A DNA stretch of 64,000 nt, from contig JANYLQ010000061.1 of assembly GCA_025363755.1 (NCBI GenBank), positions 57,499 to 121,498 of the forward strand, read 5' to 3'. The position numbers were made by a program, and so were the translations under genes. The DNA comes from Hyphomicrobiales bacterium. Its GTDB lineage: Bacteria; Pseudomonadota; Alphaproteobacteria; Rhizobiales; Aestuariivirgaceae. A model generated the notes under the pieces. The model made no database searches, was not told the DNA's origin, and saw only the letters and a program-made list of their open reading frames with translations. Positions 1 to 8,596 of the stretch are shown piece by piece (the first letter of the stretch is position 1; every line of letters starts with the position of its first letter).

Positions 1-2152
1 GCCGCGCACCCATCTGCTGGTCATAGCCTTTGACCGCCAACCAATCGGCAGCTTCTGCTGAAATCTCAATATTAACCTGACGCTCAGAAAGCTGGGCTTC
101 AAGCTGAAGAATAAACTTCTCAACCACTTTGCGAACCACTTCCGCTGGCAAATGTCCAAAGCTTACAACAGCATCCAAGCGGTTGCGGAACTCAGGTGTG
201 AACATTTTGGTAATCGCCTCAGTGTCATCACCCTCGCGCACATTCTTGGTAAAGCCAAAAGCTGCGCGCGCCATATCCTGAGCACCGGCATTGGTGGTCA
301 TGATCAAGATCACATTGCGGAAGTCTACTGACTTACCGTTATTATCCGTCAACTTGCCATGGTCCATTACCTGCAACAAAATATTAAACAGATCAGGATG
401 GGCCTTTTCAATTTCATCGAGCAGCAAAACACAATACGGCGTTTGATCAACAGCGTCCGTCAACAAACCACCTTGGTCAAAACCAACATATCCGGGAGGT
501 GCGCCGATGAGACGCGAAACAGAATGCCGCTCCATATATTCGCTCATGTCAAAGCGCGTGAGTTTAACACCCAGCACTTCAGCCAAACGTTTTGCAACTT
601 CGGTCTTGCCCACACCTGTAGGGCCAGAGAACAAATAGCTGCCAATCGGCTTTTCCGGTTCGCGAAGTCCTGCCCGTGCCAATTTAATGGCAGCCGCCAA
701 TTGCTCAATCGCCTTGTCTTGGCCAAACACCATGCGCTTGAGTTCAGACTCAAGGTTTTTCAGCAGCGTCGTATCATCACGCGAAACATTCTTCGCCGGA
801 ATCCGTGCCATCGTAGCGATAGTCGCTTCAATATCTGACAAGTCGATTATTTTCTTGCGCTGATCTTCGGCCACCAACATTTGCGAAGCACCTGTCTCGT
901 CGATAACGTCAATCGCCTTATCCGGCAATTTGCGATCAGCCATATAACGTGCCGAAAGCTGAACTGAGCCTTCAATTGCTTCGTCCGTATAAGTGACTTT
1001 GTGGAACTCTTCGTAATAAGGCTTAAGACCCTTCATGATGGCAATTGCATCTGGAATTGAAGGCTCATTTACATCAATCTTTTGGAACCGGCGCACCAGC
1101 GCTCTGTCCTTCTCAAAATGCTGACGATACTCCTTGTAAGTCGTTGATCCGATGCAACGAAGCAGTCCACCTGCCAATGCGGGTTTCAACAAATTCGAAG
1201 CATCCATCGAACCACCAGATGTGGCACCTGCGCCAATCACCGTATGAATTTCATCGATAAACAAAATTGAACCGGGCTTCTGCTCGATTTCTTTCATCAC
1301 AGCCTTGAGGCGTTCTTCAAAATCACCCCGGTAGCGCGTGCCAGCCAGCAACGTGCCCATATCAAGCGAATAGATCGTGCAGTCCTTCAAAACTGCTGGC
1401 ACTTCGCCTTTGATAATCTTCCGCGCTAAACCTTCGGCAATGGCCGTTTTACCAACGCCGGGGTCACCCACGAACAACGGATTATTCTTGGTGCGGCGGC
1501 AGAGAATTTGAATGGTGCGATCAACTTCCTTTGAACGACCGATCAACGGGTCAATCTTGCCCTCGCCTGCCTTTTTGTTTAGATCAACACAATAAGCTTC
1601 TAATGCGCTCTCGGTCTTTTTCTTATTCCCAGAATTAGGAGCGCCCTGCTCTTCGCCAGAATTCTCGCCATCAGACTCAGCCCCACGAACTGCGCGGGTT
1701 TCAGAAAGGCCCGGCTTCTTGGCGATGCCATGCGAAATATAATTGACCGCATCATAACGCGTCATATCCTGTTCTTGCAGAAAGAACGCGGCATGGCTTT
1801 CACGTTCCGCAAATATCGCGACCAATACATTAGCGCCCGTCACTTCTTCGCGGCCCGATGATTGCACGTGGATCACAGCACGCTGTATGACCCGTTGGAA
1901 ACTGGCAGTCGGTTTGGCTTCGGTCACATTATCGGTCACCAGATTGGCCAGTTCGCTATCAATATAATCGCTCAAGCTTTCTTTCAACTCATCGATATTC
2001 ACGCCACAAGCCTTCATCACGCCGATGGCGTCTTTGTCATCCGTCAATGACAAGAGAAGATGTTCAAGCGTGGCAAGTTCCTGCTTACGGCTGGCAGCAA
2101 GCGCCAATGCGCGATGTAATGCTTTTTCAAGACTGCGGGAGAATGTTGGCAC
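1..2152 (-). CDS. clpA: ClpA, ATPase/unfoldase subunit of the ClpAP protease (3' end outside window)
   Basis: ClpA unfolds substrates with ATP and feeds them into the ClpP peptidase in the cytoplasm. About 717 codons are present; the gene runs off the left edge near the conserved GAR motif close to the C terminus, so roughly 50-100 residues are missing. Visible in order: the N-terminal substrate/ClpS-binding domain, a first AAA module with Walker A GDPGVGKT and Walker B LFIDEIH, and a second AAA module with Walker A GPTGVGKT and [12 protein letters not shown]. The start is a GTG at 2152, chosen because it gives the family N terminus [12 protein letters not shown]. The adaptor gene clpS lies 112 bp upstream on the same strand, the usual arrangement. 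Identity is certain; only the C terminus is unseen. Confidence 0.97.
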   Translation of the reverse strand, partial: MPTFSRSLEKALHRALALAASRKQELATLEHLLLSLTDDKDAIGVMKACGVNIDELKESLSDYIDSELANLVTDNVTEAKPTASFQRVIQRAVIHVQSSGREEVTGANVLVAIFAERESHAAFFLQEQDMTRYDAVNYISHGIAKKPGLSETRAVRGAESDGENSGEEQGAPNSGNKKKTESALEAYCVDLNKKAGEGKIDPLIGRSKEVDRTIQILCRRTKNNPLFVGDPGVGKTAIAEGLARKIIKGEVPAVLKDCTIYSLDMGTLLAGTRYRGDFEERLKAVMKEIEQKPGSILFIDEIHTVIGAGATSGGSMDASNLLKPALAGGLLRCIGSTTYKEYRQHFEKDRALVRRFQKIDVNEPSIPDAIAIMKGLKPYYEEFHKVTYTDEAIEGSVQLSARYMADRKLPDKAIDVIDETGASQMLVAEDQRKKIIDLSDIEATIATMARIPAKNVSRDDTTLLKNLESELKRMVFGQDKAIEQLAAAIKLARAGLREPEKPIGSYLFSGPTGVGKTEVAKRLAEVLGVKLTRFDMSEYMERHSVSRLIGAPPGYVGFDQGGLLTDAVDQTPYCVLLLDEIEKAHPDLFNILLQVMDHGKLTDNNGKSVDFRNVILIMTTNAGAQDMARAAFGFTKNVREGDDTEAITKMFTPEFRNRLDAVVSFGHLPAEVVRKVVEKFILQLEAQLSERQVNIEISAEAADWLAVKGYDQQMGAR

Positions 2153-2174
2153 GGCATTTTTCCTTAACGCTCTA

Positions 2175-2199
2175 GGCAAGTGGAGAACACCAACTTGCC
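2175..2199 (-). other. Hairpin in the clpS-clpA spacer
   Basis: Seven-bp arms GGCAAGT and ACTTGCC enclose 11 nt between clpS and clpA. No T-run follows on the minus strand, so this is not a convincing terminator. It may be an attenuator or mRNA-processing element that sets the ratio of ClpS to ClpA. That role is inference. Confidence 0.35.
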
Positions 2200-2264
2200 G
2201 AGTATTCGATTGTTCTGTCTAATATAGGTCAGAATTTAGGCGACGCTAGTCCCCCAACCCAATA

Positions 2265-2591
2265 TTATTCTTTTTCCAATGTGCATTGCAGAGGGTGGCC
2301 ATTCTGCTTTGCAAAATCCATCACCTGCGTCACTTTGGTTTCTGCCACTTCAAAAGTGTAAACCCCGCACACACCAACACCCTTTTGGTGAACATGCAGC
2401 ATAATCGTGTAAGCATCTTCACCAGACTTGTTAAAAAACAACTCAAGCACATGCACCACAAATTCCATGGGCGTGAAATCATCGTTTAGAAGCAATACTT
2501 TATATAGCGCCGGTTTCTGGGTCTGAGGGCGCGTCTTGGTGATTACACCTGTTTCGGTGTCATTATCAGTTTTAACAGGAGCTTTGGTCAT
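2265..2591 (-). CDS. clpS: ClpS, adaptor of the ClpAP protease (N-degron recognin)
   Basis: ClpS binds proteins with bulky hydrophobic N-terminal residues and delivers them to ClpA. The 108-residue product has an acidic, disordered first 25 residues and then the ClpS core. The core shows [17 protein letters not shown], which carries the N-end binding residues, then [19 protein letters not shown] and a C-terminal LQCTLEKE. Length is normal for the family. It lies directly upstream of clpA in the same orientation, as in most proteobacteria, so the two are probably co-transcribed. Alphaproteobacteria often carry two ClpS paralogues; this one, next to clpA, corresponds to the general type. Confidence 0.96.
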   Translation of the reverse strand: MTKAPVKTDNDTETGVITKTRPQTQKPALYKVLLLNDDFTPMEFVVHVLELFFNKSGEDAYTIMLHVHQKGVGVCGVYTFEVAETKVTQVMDFAKQNGHPLQCTLEKE

Positions 2592-2696
2592 TGCAGCAAT
2601 ATAAGCGATTTTTCAGAAATTGGGAGAGGATTGATCAAAATTTATCCGCGTTTTCAATGACCAAAAGCCGCATGGCACAAAAACATCGAAGTGTAC

Positions 2697-4730
2697 TTAG
2701 ATATCCAAACCCTCTTCGCTCACAAATTCTGCGCGCTCGCTGATAAAATTAAATCGTTCCTCCGGTTTGTTTCCCATTAATTGCTCAACAACCCGCGCCG
2801 TTGAAGCCTGCGCCGCATCGGCTAAAGTGATCCGCAACAAAAGTCTTTTGGCCGGGTCCATTGTGGTTTCTTTCAGCTGGTGCGCCATCATTTCACCCAA
2901 ACCCTTAAAACGCCCCACCTCAACCTTGCCCCGCCCACCAAAATTGGCCAGCAACTCATCCTTGTGTTCATCAGTTTGCGCATAAACCGTTTTGCCACCT
3001 TGCGTCAGGCGGTAGAGCGGCGGCACTGCAAGATAGAGATGTCCTTGATCAATCACCTTCGGCATCTGGCGATAAAAGAATGTCATCAGCAATGAAGCAA
3101 TATGTGCGCCATCAACGTCAGCATCGGTCATGATGATGATCTTGTCGTAGCGCAAATCTTCTTCGCGGTAAGATGTGCCCATCCCGCAACCCAGCGCCTG
3201 CACCAGATCGCCAATTTGTTGATTAGCCGCTAGCTTATCTTTGCCAGCATTGGCCACATTCAAAATCTTGCCTCGCAACGGCAGCACAGCTTGATTAACC
3301 CGGTTGCGCGCTTGCTTGGCCGAACCACCAGCCGAGTCACCTTCGACAATAAACAGCTCTGAACCATCTGTGGCAGTGGCCGAACAATCAGCCAGCTTTC
3401 CTGGCAAACGCAATTTCCGAACCGCTGTCTTGCGACCCACTTCTTTTTCTTGCCGACGACGAAGACGTTCCTCGGCGCGATCAATAATCCACTCAAGCAA
3501 TTTGTCAGCCTGCGCAGGGTGTCCCGTGAGCCAATGGTCAAAATGATCGCGCACCGCATTTTCAACAATGCGCGCTGCTTCCATCGTCGCAAGTTTGTCT
3601 TTGGTCTGGCCTTGAAATTCCGGCTCGCGGATGAAAACTGACATCATTGCACCTGACTGCACCATCACATCATCAGCCGTAATCACCGAAGCGCGCTTAT
3701 TGTTTGCCATCTCCGCATAGGTCTTCAATGAACGCGTCAAAGCAATGCGAAAACCCGCTTCGTGTGTTCCGCCTTCAGGTGTGGGAATGGTGTTGCAGTA
3801 GGACGACATAAACCCGTCCTCGCCGCCAAACCACGCCACCGCCCACTCCACCGAACCATGGCCACCCTCTTTGACGACCTTGCCAAAGAATATGTCATCA
3901 ACCACCCGCGTCATCCCGTCGAGGCGTTCTTCGAGATAATCTTTCAGACCACCCGGGAAGTGAAACACCGCTTCTTCCGGTATCGATTTATCCTTCAAAT
4001 GAACGGCAGCGCATTTCCATCGGATTTCAACGCCGCCAAACAGATATGATTTTGACCGCGCCATTTTATAGAGTCGCGCCGCCGAAAACACCGTGTTGCC
4101 CTTGCCGAAAATTTGATGGTCGGGCAAAAATTTAACAGTCGTGCCGCGCCGCCCTGAAACCTTGCCCAGGCTTTGCAAGCCGCCATCTGGCTTACCGCGT
4201 CTAAATTCCTGACGGTAAAGCTGGCTGCCACGCGCCACTTCAACGATGCAATGCTCCGACAAAGCATTCACCACCGAAACACCCACACCATGCAAACCGC
4301 CAGAGGTTTCATAAACCTTGGAGTCAAATTTGCCGCCCGCATGCAGCGTGACCATGATTACTTCTAAAGCAGATTTGTCGTTAAACTTTGGATGCGGATC
4401 TATGGGAATACCACGACCATTATCCGTGACCGCCAAATAACCATCAGCGAAATATTCAACTTCAATCCGGCTCGCATGGCCCGCCACTGCTTCGTCCATC
4501 GAATTGTCGATAACTTCGGCAAACAAATGATGCAGCGCTTTTTCATCCGTGCCACCAATATACATGCCGGGCCTGCGCCGCACCGGCTCCAAACCTTCCA
4601 ACACTTCAATATCAGCAGCCGTATAACTTTCCTCACCCTTGGATTTGGGCGGCAGTTTGGCTTCGGGCTTGGGTTTGGGCGCTGCGGGCATGCCGCCGAA
4701 CAGGTCGTCGTTTTTAGGTGATTTAGCCAT
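2697..4730 (-). CDS. parE: ParE, topoisomerase IV subunit B
   Basis: ParE is the ATPase and TOPRIM subunit of topoisomerase IV, which unlinks daughter chromosomes. The 677-residue protein begins with a proline/lysine-rich tail of about 35 residues, then the GHKL ATPase (EVIDNSMDEAVAG, DNGRGIP, GLHGVGVSVVNALS), the transducer domain, and the TOPRIM domain with IVEGDSAGGSAKQARNR and TDADVDGAHI. It is told from GyrB by length (no GyrB insert) and by the RRRPGMYIGGTDEKALHHL signature. No parC is near, so the partner is encoded elsewhere. Length and all motifs are normal. Confidence 0.96.
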   Translation of the reverse strand: MAKSPKNDDLFGGMPAAPKPKPEAKLPPKSKGEESYTAADIEVLEGLEPVRRRPGMYIGGTDEKALHHLFAEVIDNSMDEAVAGHASRIEVEYFADGYLAVTDNGRGIPIDPHPKFNDKSALEVIMVTLHAGGKFDSKVYETSGGLHGVGVSVVNALSEHCIVEVARGSQLYRQEFRRGKPDGGLQSLGKVSGRRGTTVKFLPDHQIFGKGNTVFSAARLYKMARSKSYLFGGVEIRWKCAAVHLKDKSIPEEAVFHFPGGLKDYLEERLDGMTRVVDDIFFGKVVKEGGHGSVEWAVAWFGGEDGFMSSYCNTIPTPEGGTHEAGFRIALTRSLKTYAEMANNKRASVITADDVMVQSGAMMSVFIREPEFQGQTKDKLATMEAARIVENAVRDHFDHWLTGHPAQADKLLEWIIDRAEERLRRRQEKEVGRKTAVRKLRLPGKLADCSATATDGSELFIVEGDSAGGSAKQARNRVNQAVLPLRGKILNVANAGKDKLAANQQIGDLVQALGCGMGTSYREEDLRYDKIIIMTDADVDGAHIASLLMTFFYRQMPKVIDQGHLYLAVPPLYRLTQGGKTVYAQTDEHKDELLANFGGRGKVEVGRFKGLGEMMAHQLKETTMDPAKRLLLRITLADAAQASTARVVEQLMGNKPEERFNFISERAEFVSEEGLDI

Positions 4731-4836
4731 GGATACTCTGCAGTTCTCGAATCAATGGGCGCAGTATGACGACCCAAGCCCTAAACCTCAAATGCTGCGC
4801 CTTATGGTGGGGCCCTGTGGAGATTGTGGCTTTTCC

Positions 4837-4955
4837 TTGACAAAAGGTCGCAACCGGAGTTTCCTCTGATTCAATTAAATTGCCTCAAGAGCAATAATTT
4901 CGGGGAGTGGCGTTTTGCCTTGGGGTAAAAAGGCGCCACCGGGTGGAGGAAATAA
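4837..4955 (+). promoter_or_regulatory. Leader of the permease operon: TTGACA box and two hairpins
   Basis: A TTGACA sequence lies at 4837-4842, but the matching -10 region is poor. Downstream are two hairpins: ATTGC/GCAAT (4879-4883 and 4891-4895) and a longer one at 4907-4939. The longer one pairs GTGGCG with CGCCAC and, inside that, TTTTGCC with GGTAAAA around a TTGG loop, with AGG bulged. A strong ribosome-binding site GGAGGA (4945-4950) follows immediately. The layout suggests a structured 5' UTR that could gate translation. No known riboswitch consensus was recognised, so function is inferred. Confidence 0.45.
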
Positions 4956-5246
4956 ATGGCTGACCTCAATCAGAGGATCGAGGCCCTATATCAAAGTGAC
5001 AAGCGCAACGCTTACATTTTGATCGCCTTGCTATGGATCGTCGTCCTTTTCGTCATCATCATGTCGTGGCCCTATATCCCTGACGGCGGTGTGCGCATTG
5101 TATCGCTGATTGGTGCTGCCGCAGTTCTAATTTTCAACACGGCTGCTGTAATGGCGATGTTGAAGCATTATGCCGAAGACAAGCACTTCATTTATGGCAT
5201 GGACATCAAGATGCTTGATGCCACCAAAGATAATCAGGGAGCCTGA
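4956..5246 (+). CDS. Small two-helix membrane protein, first gene of the permease operon
   Basis: Not recognised as a named family. The 96-residue product has a charged N terminus, a membrane segment at about 19-38 (rich in I, L, V, W), a short loop and a second segment at about 47-69. A charged cytoplasmic tail with KHYAEDKHFIYG follows. The start has a strong GGAGGA site 5 nt upstream. The next gene starts 4 nt after its stop, so translation is probably coupled. The position at the head of an operon that ends in an APC permease suggests an accessory or regulatory subunit of the transporter. That role is inference from context only. Confidence 0.75.
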   Translation: MADLNQRIEALYQSDKRNAYILIALLWIVVLFVIIMSWPYIPDGGVRIVSLIGAAAVLIFNTAAVMAMLKHYAEDKHFIYGMDIKMLDATKDNQGA

Positions 5247-5250
5247 GGAA

Positions 5251-5628
5251 ATGGCAAAATATAATCCGCCAGATCAACCAATCGTCATGCAGCTTTTTGA
5301 TATCGCCTGTCTCGTCGCTGCCATTTTCTTGGCCCTCTGGTTCCCACTTTATATGGGCTGGGCAGGCATTTCTAAGAACCTCGAAAAAATTGATAATCCC
5401 ACCTGGGATGCGTTGAAACAAAACCCGACGATGGTGGCGCAATGGGAAAAGCTGGGTTTTACCCCAGAAACAGCCCACGCAATCATCCAAAACAAATGGG
5501 TCTATACGATTGACTGGACACAGTTGATCATCATGACCGTCGTGCTGCTCGGCTATTTCATATTTCTGTTCATGGCATCAGACCGCGAATACCGCGATGT
5601 CATCGACGAAAAATTCAACAGTAAATAG
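5251..5628 (+). CDS. Two-helix membrane protein with a periplasmic-size loop, permease operon
   Basis: Unrecognised 125-residue protein. A membrane segment at about 15-35 (FDIACLVAAIFLALWFPLYM) is followed by a soluble loop of about 55 residues with several Trp and Lys. A second segment lies at about 92-112 (LIIMTVVLLGYFIFLFMA), then a charged tail. The ATG at 5251 has GAGGAA just upstream and lies 4 nt after the preceding stop. A longer reading frame from 5170 exists but would overlap the first gene by 77 bp, so I reject it. The loop between helices could contact substrate or the permease; this is inferred, not shown. Confidence 0.75.
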   Translation: MAKYNPPDQPIVMQLFDIACLVAAIFLALWFPLYMGWAGISKNLEKIDNPTWDALKQNPTMVAQWEKLGFTPETAHAIIQNKWVYTIDWTQLIIMTVVLLGYFIFLFMASDREYRDVIDEKFNSK

Positions 5629-5639
5629 GGAAGAAGATC

Positions 5640-5801
5640 ATGTGGGTTTATTTGACTTATTTATGTTGGGCTGTCTGTGTCGGTCTCGGTGGTTGGATGC
5701 TGTTTGATTGGTACAAAATCGACACAACCTATTCCGAAGACACACTAACATCTTCACGCGAAGGCGAAATTGAAGCCGTCTCAGAAAAGCATAAGGTTTG
5801 A
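5640..5801 (+). CDS. 53-residue single-helix membrane protein, permease operon
   Basis: A short gene with one membrane segment at about 3-23 (YLTYLCWAVCVGLGGWMLFDW) and an acidic, polar tail of about 30 residues. A GGGAAGAAG ribosome site lies just upstream of the ATG at 5640, and the stop lies 10 nt before the permease start. Spacing and orientation make it the third member of a tightly packed operon of four membrane proteins. No homologue was recognised. Single-helix proteins of this kind often stabilise or regulate a larger membrane partner. Confidence 0.7.
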   Translation: MWVYLTYLCWAVCVGLGGWMLFDWYKIDTTYSEDTLTSSREGEIEAVSEKHKV

Positions 5802-5811
5802 GGGCAAAATC

Positions 5812-7206
5812 ATGACAACAACATCCATGGGTTCTGCCCCTCAAAAAATCTCCCTCAGCCGCGTGCTTGGGCCTATCCACGTGTGGGCACTGGGCGTTGG
5901 CATCGTTCTCGTCGGTGAATTCGACGGCTGGAACTTTGCAGCCGATAAGGGCGGCGCTCTTGCTGCCTTGATCGTATTGTGGTTCTGCGGATTACTTTAC
6001 AGCGCAGTTGCGATGATCGATTCAGAAGTTACATCAACAATCGCTGCGGCTGGCGGCCAGTATGCGCAAGCCAAACACATTGTAGGGCCATTGATGGCTT
6101 TCAACGTGGCACTTTATATGGTGTTTGCTTACACCATGCTCGAAGTATCCGATGCAATTTTATTTGGAGACGCAATAGTTTCGAAGTCGGGCGGAGACAG
6201 CGGTATCAACCACAACTCGTTTGTGGCGGCCAGCATCATCATCTTAGCGTTTTTAAATTATCGCGGTGTGCTTACGAATTTGAATTTCAACTTTGCAATT
6301 ACGGCAATTGCGTTTTTATCAATCGTAATCCTGTTCTTCTCAGTCATGCCTTGGAGCCAAGGAACAGTCTTAAAGCTGAATGAACTGGTCACCCCAGAAA
6401 ATGCGTTGCCTTATGGTTGGATCGGTGTCATCGCATCATTCCATTGGGGCATCTGGTATTTCCTCGGCATTGAAGGCACAACCCAAGCCGCAGAAGAAGT
6501 GCGCTCCCCTGCCCGTGCATTGCCTTTGGGCACCATGGCAGGCATGGTCACATTGCTTATTGCAGCAACCATGACATGGTATGTCTGCGCCAGTTTGTTG
6601 CCGTGGCAACTGCTCGGTTCAACCTACTTCCCACTCTGGGATGCGGGCCGCGCTACGCAAAGCCCGCTTCTCGAAAACATGATGTTCATTACAACATTGT
6701 TGGCCGCGCTCGCGTCTGCCAATGGCTGCATCAACGACGCGGCCCGCGCTTGGTTCTCACTTGGCCGTGATCGCTATCTGCCTTCATGGTTCTCAGCCGT
6801 GCATCCAAAATATCGCACGCCTTATCGTTCGATCATTTTCCTCACACCAATTGCTTTGGCCTTCGCCTTCGTGGCCGATCTTAATCAAGCCATCACTTTC
6901 TCGATCCTGTCGGGCGTGTTACAATACACCTTCATGAGCATCAACATTATGATGTTCCGCAAAAAGTGGCCCTTAGGTTCCATTCAACGTGGTTACACCC
7001 ATCCTCTTCATCCGATCCCAGCGATCATGTTGTTTGCCCTCTGCATGGTCACATTCTTTGCGATCTTCCTTGGATATGGTGTGCAGCTGACGGCGATGGT
7101 GGTGTTCTACATCGTGGTTTCAGTCTGGTTCCACTTCTATCGTTATCAATATGTCCGCCGTGGCGCGCAGTTCACCATGCCGTGGCCCAAACCACAGGGT
7201 TATTAA
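5812..7206 (+). CDS. APC-superfamily amino acid/amine permease
   Basis: A 464-residue polytopic inner-membrane protein with about 12 predicted helices. The sequence resembles the APC family, in particular ethanolamine/amino-acid permeases: an early VGIVLVGEFDGWNF segment, and GIEGTTQAAEEVRSPARALP, which matches the conserved EE/R loop of the family. The ATG at 5812 is preferred over an upstream in-frame ATG at 5770 because the latter lies inside the preceding gene and lacks a ribosome site. Substrate is unknown; amine, polyamine or amino acid import is likely. It is the last gene of the operon and is followed at once by a terminator. The unusual point is the three small membrane proteins encoded ahead of it. 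Confidence 0.85.
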   Translation: MTTTSMGSAPQKISLSRVLGPIHVWALGVGIVLVGEFDGWNFAADKGGALAALIVLWFCGLLYSAVAMIDSEVTSTIAAAGGQYAQAKHIVGPLMAFNVALYMVFAYTMLEVSDAILFGDAIVSKSGGDSGINHNSFVAASIIILAFLNYRGVLTNLNFNFAITAIAFLSIVILFFSVMPWSQGTVLKLNELVTPENALPYGWIGVIASFHWGIWYFLGIEGTTQAAEEVRSPARALPLGTMAGMVTLLIAATMTWYVCASLLPWQLLGSTYFPLWDAGRATQSPLLENMMFITTLLAALASANGCINDAARAWFSLGRDRYLPSWFSAVHPKYRTPYRSIIFLTPIALAFAFVADLNQAITFSILSGVLQYTFMSINIMMFRKKWPLGSIQRGYTHPLHPIPAIMLFALCMVTFFAIFLGYGVQLTAMVVFYIVVSVWFHFYRYQYVRRGAQFTMPWPKPQGY

Positions 7207-7238
7207 GAGATACCAACAAGAAACGAAATCGAGACTTG

Positions 7239-7268
7239 TGGCCCGTTGCAAAGCGGGCCATTATTTTT
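7239..7268 (+). terminator. Rho-independent terminator of the permease operon
   Basis: Seven-bp perfect stem TGGCCCG/CGGGCCA with an 8-nt loop, followed by TTATTTTT. It lies 33 nt after the permease stop and 3 nt before the next start codon. Confidence 0.85.
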
Positions 7269-7270
7269 AA

Positions 7271-7951
7271 ATGACATTTATAAATTTCATATATGCAGCA
7301 GTTGCAGTCGTCGTCGCCTATTTCATCATCAAGCGCACAATGGCAAAGGCCAAGCGACAGAGGCAAATACCAAGCCTGCTCTTTGCAGAAGTGGCAGCTC
7401 TTTTCACTAACGTCGAAATCAAAGCAGGAGAGAGTCTCGGCAGCCACGTTTTAAACGGTATTTGCAAAGAGCAGCAATTCGAAATCAAAACCATCACCGA
7501 CACTTTAAACACCCGCAAATTACCCAGCCTCTGGCTGATGATTACTCTAAAATCTCCCATACCCATCACCCATACGTTGAACATGATGCTTCGCTCCGCT
7601 GGTCCTACAACTTTTTCAAATTTCGATTTTCTTCCAACAATATTACCAACACCACCGGGTTTCCCCGCGCAAGCTGTTTTGCACAGCGATAAAGACAGAC
7701 CGCCATTTGATCTCAACCTAATGAGACCTCTCTTGATCTACTTCAAAAGCCCACGCGCCAAAGAATTTTTGGCAACACCAAACGGCCTACGCCTCGTTAC
7801 ACAATTGGGCGAAGCCGAACGCGCTCGTTATCTTGTCGCCCGCGAAGCTCGTTTTGAAAGCACGACAATAGATGCCATAGAAACCAGGCAAGCTCTCGAA
7901 CTATTGCTTGCTTTGAAAAACGATCTGCAACAACATTATGCGCATGTCTGA
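7271..7951 (+). CDS. Membrane-anchored protein of unknown function
   Basis: Unrecognised 226-residue protein. An N-terminal hydrophobic segment at about 4-20 (INFIYAAVAVVVAYFII) precedes a basic stretch (KRTMAKAKRQRQ) and a soluble domain of about 190 residues, so it is probably a cytoplasmic domain tethered to the inner membrane. The ATG lies 3 nt after the T-run of a terminator and has no visible ribosome site, so either translation is leaderless or the true start is the Met at codon 24. It overlaps the next gene by 14 bp. Confidence 0.65.
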   Translation: MTFINFIYAAVAVVVAYFIIKRTMAKAKRQRQIPSLLFAEVAALFTNVEIKAGESLGSHVLNGICKEQQFEIKTITDTLNTRKLPSLWLMITLKSPIPITHTLNMMLRSAGPTTFSNFDFLPTILPTPPGFPAQAVLHSDKDRPPFDLNLMRPLLIYFKSPRAKEFLATPNGLRLVTQLGEAERARYLVAREARFESTTIDAIETRQALELLLALKNDLQQHYAHV

Positions 7952-8228
7952 AAAGCTGCCCTTCAACCCTTATCTGATCTTGCTCTCCAGCCTCGTCCTG
8001 CCAGGCTCTGGCCATGTTTGGCTGGGGTTGGCTCAACGCGGATTGATGTTCCTGTTTTTCATCATCATCTTAGGCTGGGCCAGTTCACACATCATGCCTG
8101 CGCACTTTACTTTTATAGGTAGACATATCGGCGGTATTTTCGTTTACGGCGTTTCGGTGATCGACGCCTACAAGACAGCGCGCATTCGCTTTGCGGAGTG
8201 GAACCATGAAAAGAATTCTTCTCGCTAG
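7938..8228 (+). CDS. Small membrane protein with a PGSGHVWLG motif
   Basis: A 96-residue protein with two or three short hydrophobic segments (about 11-27, 35-52 and 62-76) and the pattern LVLPGSGHVWLGLAQRGL early on, then a conserved-looking YGVSVIDAYKTA near the C terminus. This pattern is seen in small TM2-like membrane proteins of unknown function. Two Met codons (7938 and 7944) could start it. It overlaps both neighbours, so the three genes 7271-8535 probably form one operon. Confidence 0.7.
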   Translation: MRMSEKLPFNPYLILLSSLVLPGSGHVWLGLAQRGLMFLFFIIILGWASSHIMPAHFTFIGRHIGGIFVYGVSVIDAYKTARIRFAEWNHEKNSSR

Positions 8229-8535
8229 TCTCTTAATGGTTTGTTCGGCCAATGCGGCGGAAACAAAATTAAACAGTGCTGAAATGCAAACTATTCTCAG
8301 TGACAAAATTCTTTATGCAAAGAATATAGAGCAGATTTTCCAGAAATCCGGTGTCACCTTTTACTCATCCGGTGGCAACCAAAGCCAAGGTTCCTGGAAA
8401 ATTGATACCAACCAATTTTGCTCGCAATGGCCACCCAACCAATTTTGGGCTTGTTATGACATGACGCAAGATGGCAACAAGATAACCTTCGTCTCCAAAG
8501 ACGGTAACCGCACTGAAATGTCGATAACGAAATAA
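8206..8535 (+). CDS. Small periplasmic protein, DUF995-like
   Basis: A 109-residue protein with a clear signal peptide (KRILLASLLMVCSANAA, cleavage after about residue 18). The mature part has the order seen in rhizobial DUF995-type proteins: a helix LNSAEMQTILSDK, a beta-rich middle, GSWKID, and two spaced cysteines (FCSQWP and WACYD). The start at 8206 is chosen over 8191 because it places the signal peptide at the N terminus. It overlaps the preceding gene by 23 bp. A relative with the same layout lies at 27181-27540. Family assignment is tentative. Confidence 0.7.
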   Translation: MKRILLASLLMVCSANAAETKLNSAEMQTILSDKILYAKNIEQIFQKSGVTFYSSGGNQSQGSWKIDTNQFCSQWPPNQFWACYDMTQDGNKITFVSKDGNRTEMSITK

Positions 8536-8596
8536 TCTTTACAAGCCAATTCGTTACGCTAAACCTTCGCACACTTATATTGCAGGATTGAGTGTC

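Noticed and set aside
359..838. 159-codon open frame on the plus strand
   Set aside because: Lies opposite the AAA modules of clpA, whose minus-strand reading is unambiguous.
2175..2199. Terminator between clpS and clpA
   Set aside because: A hairpin is present but lacks a T-run on the minus strand; kept only as a hairpin.
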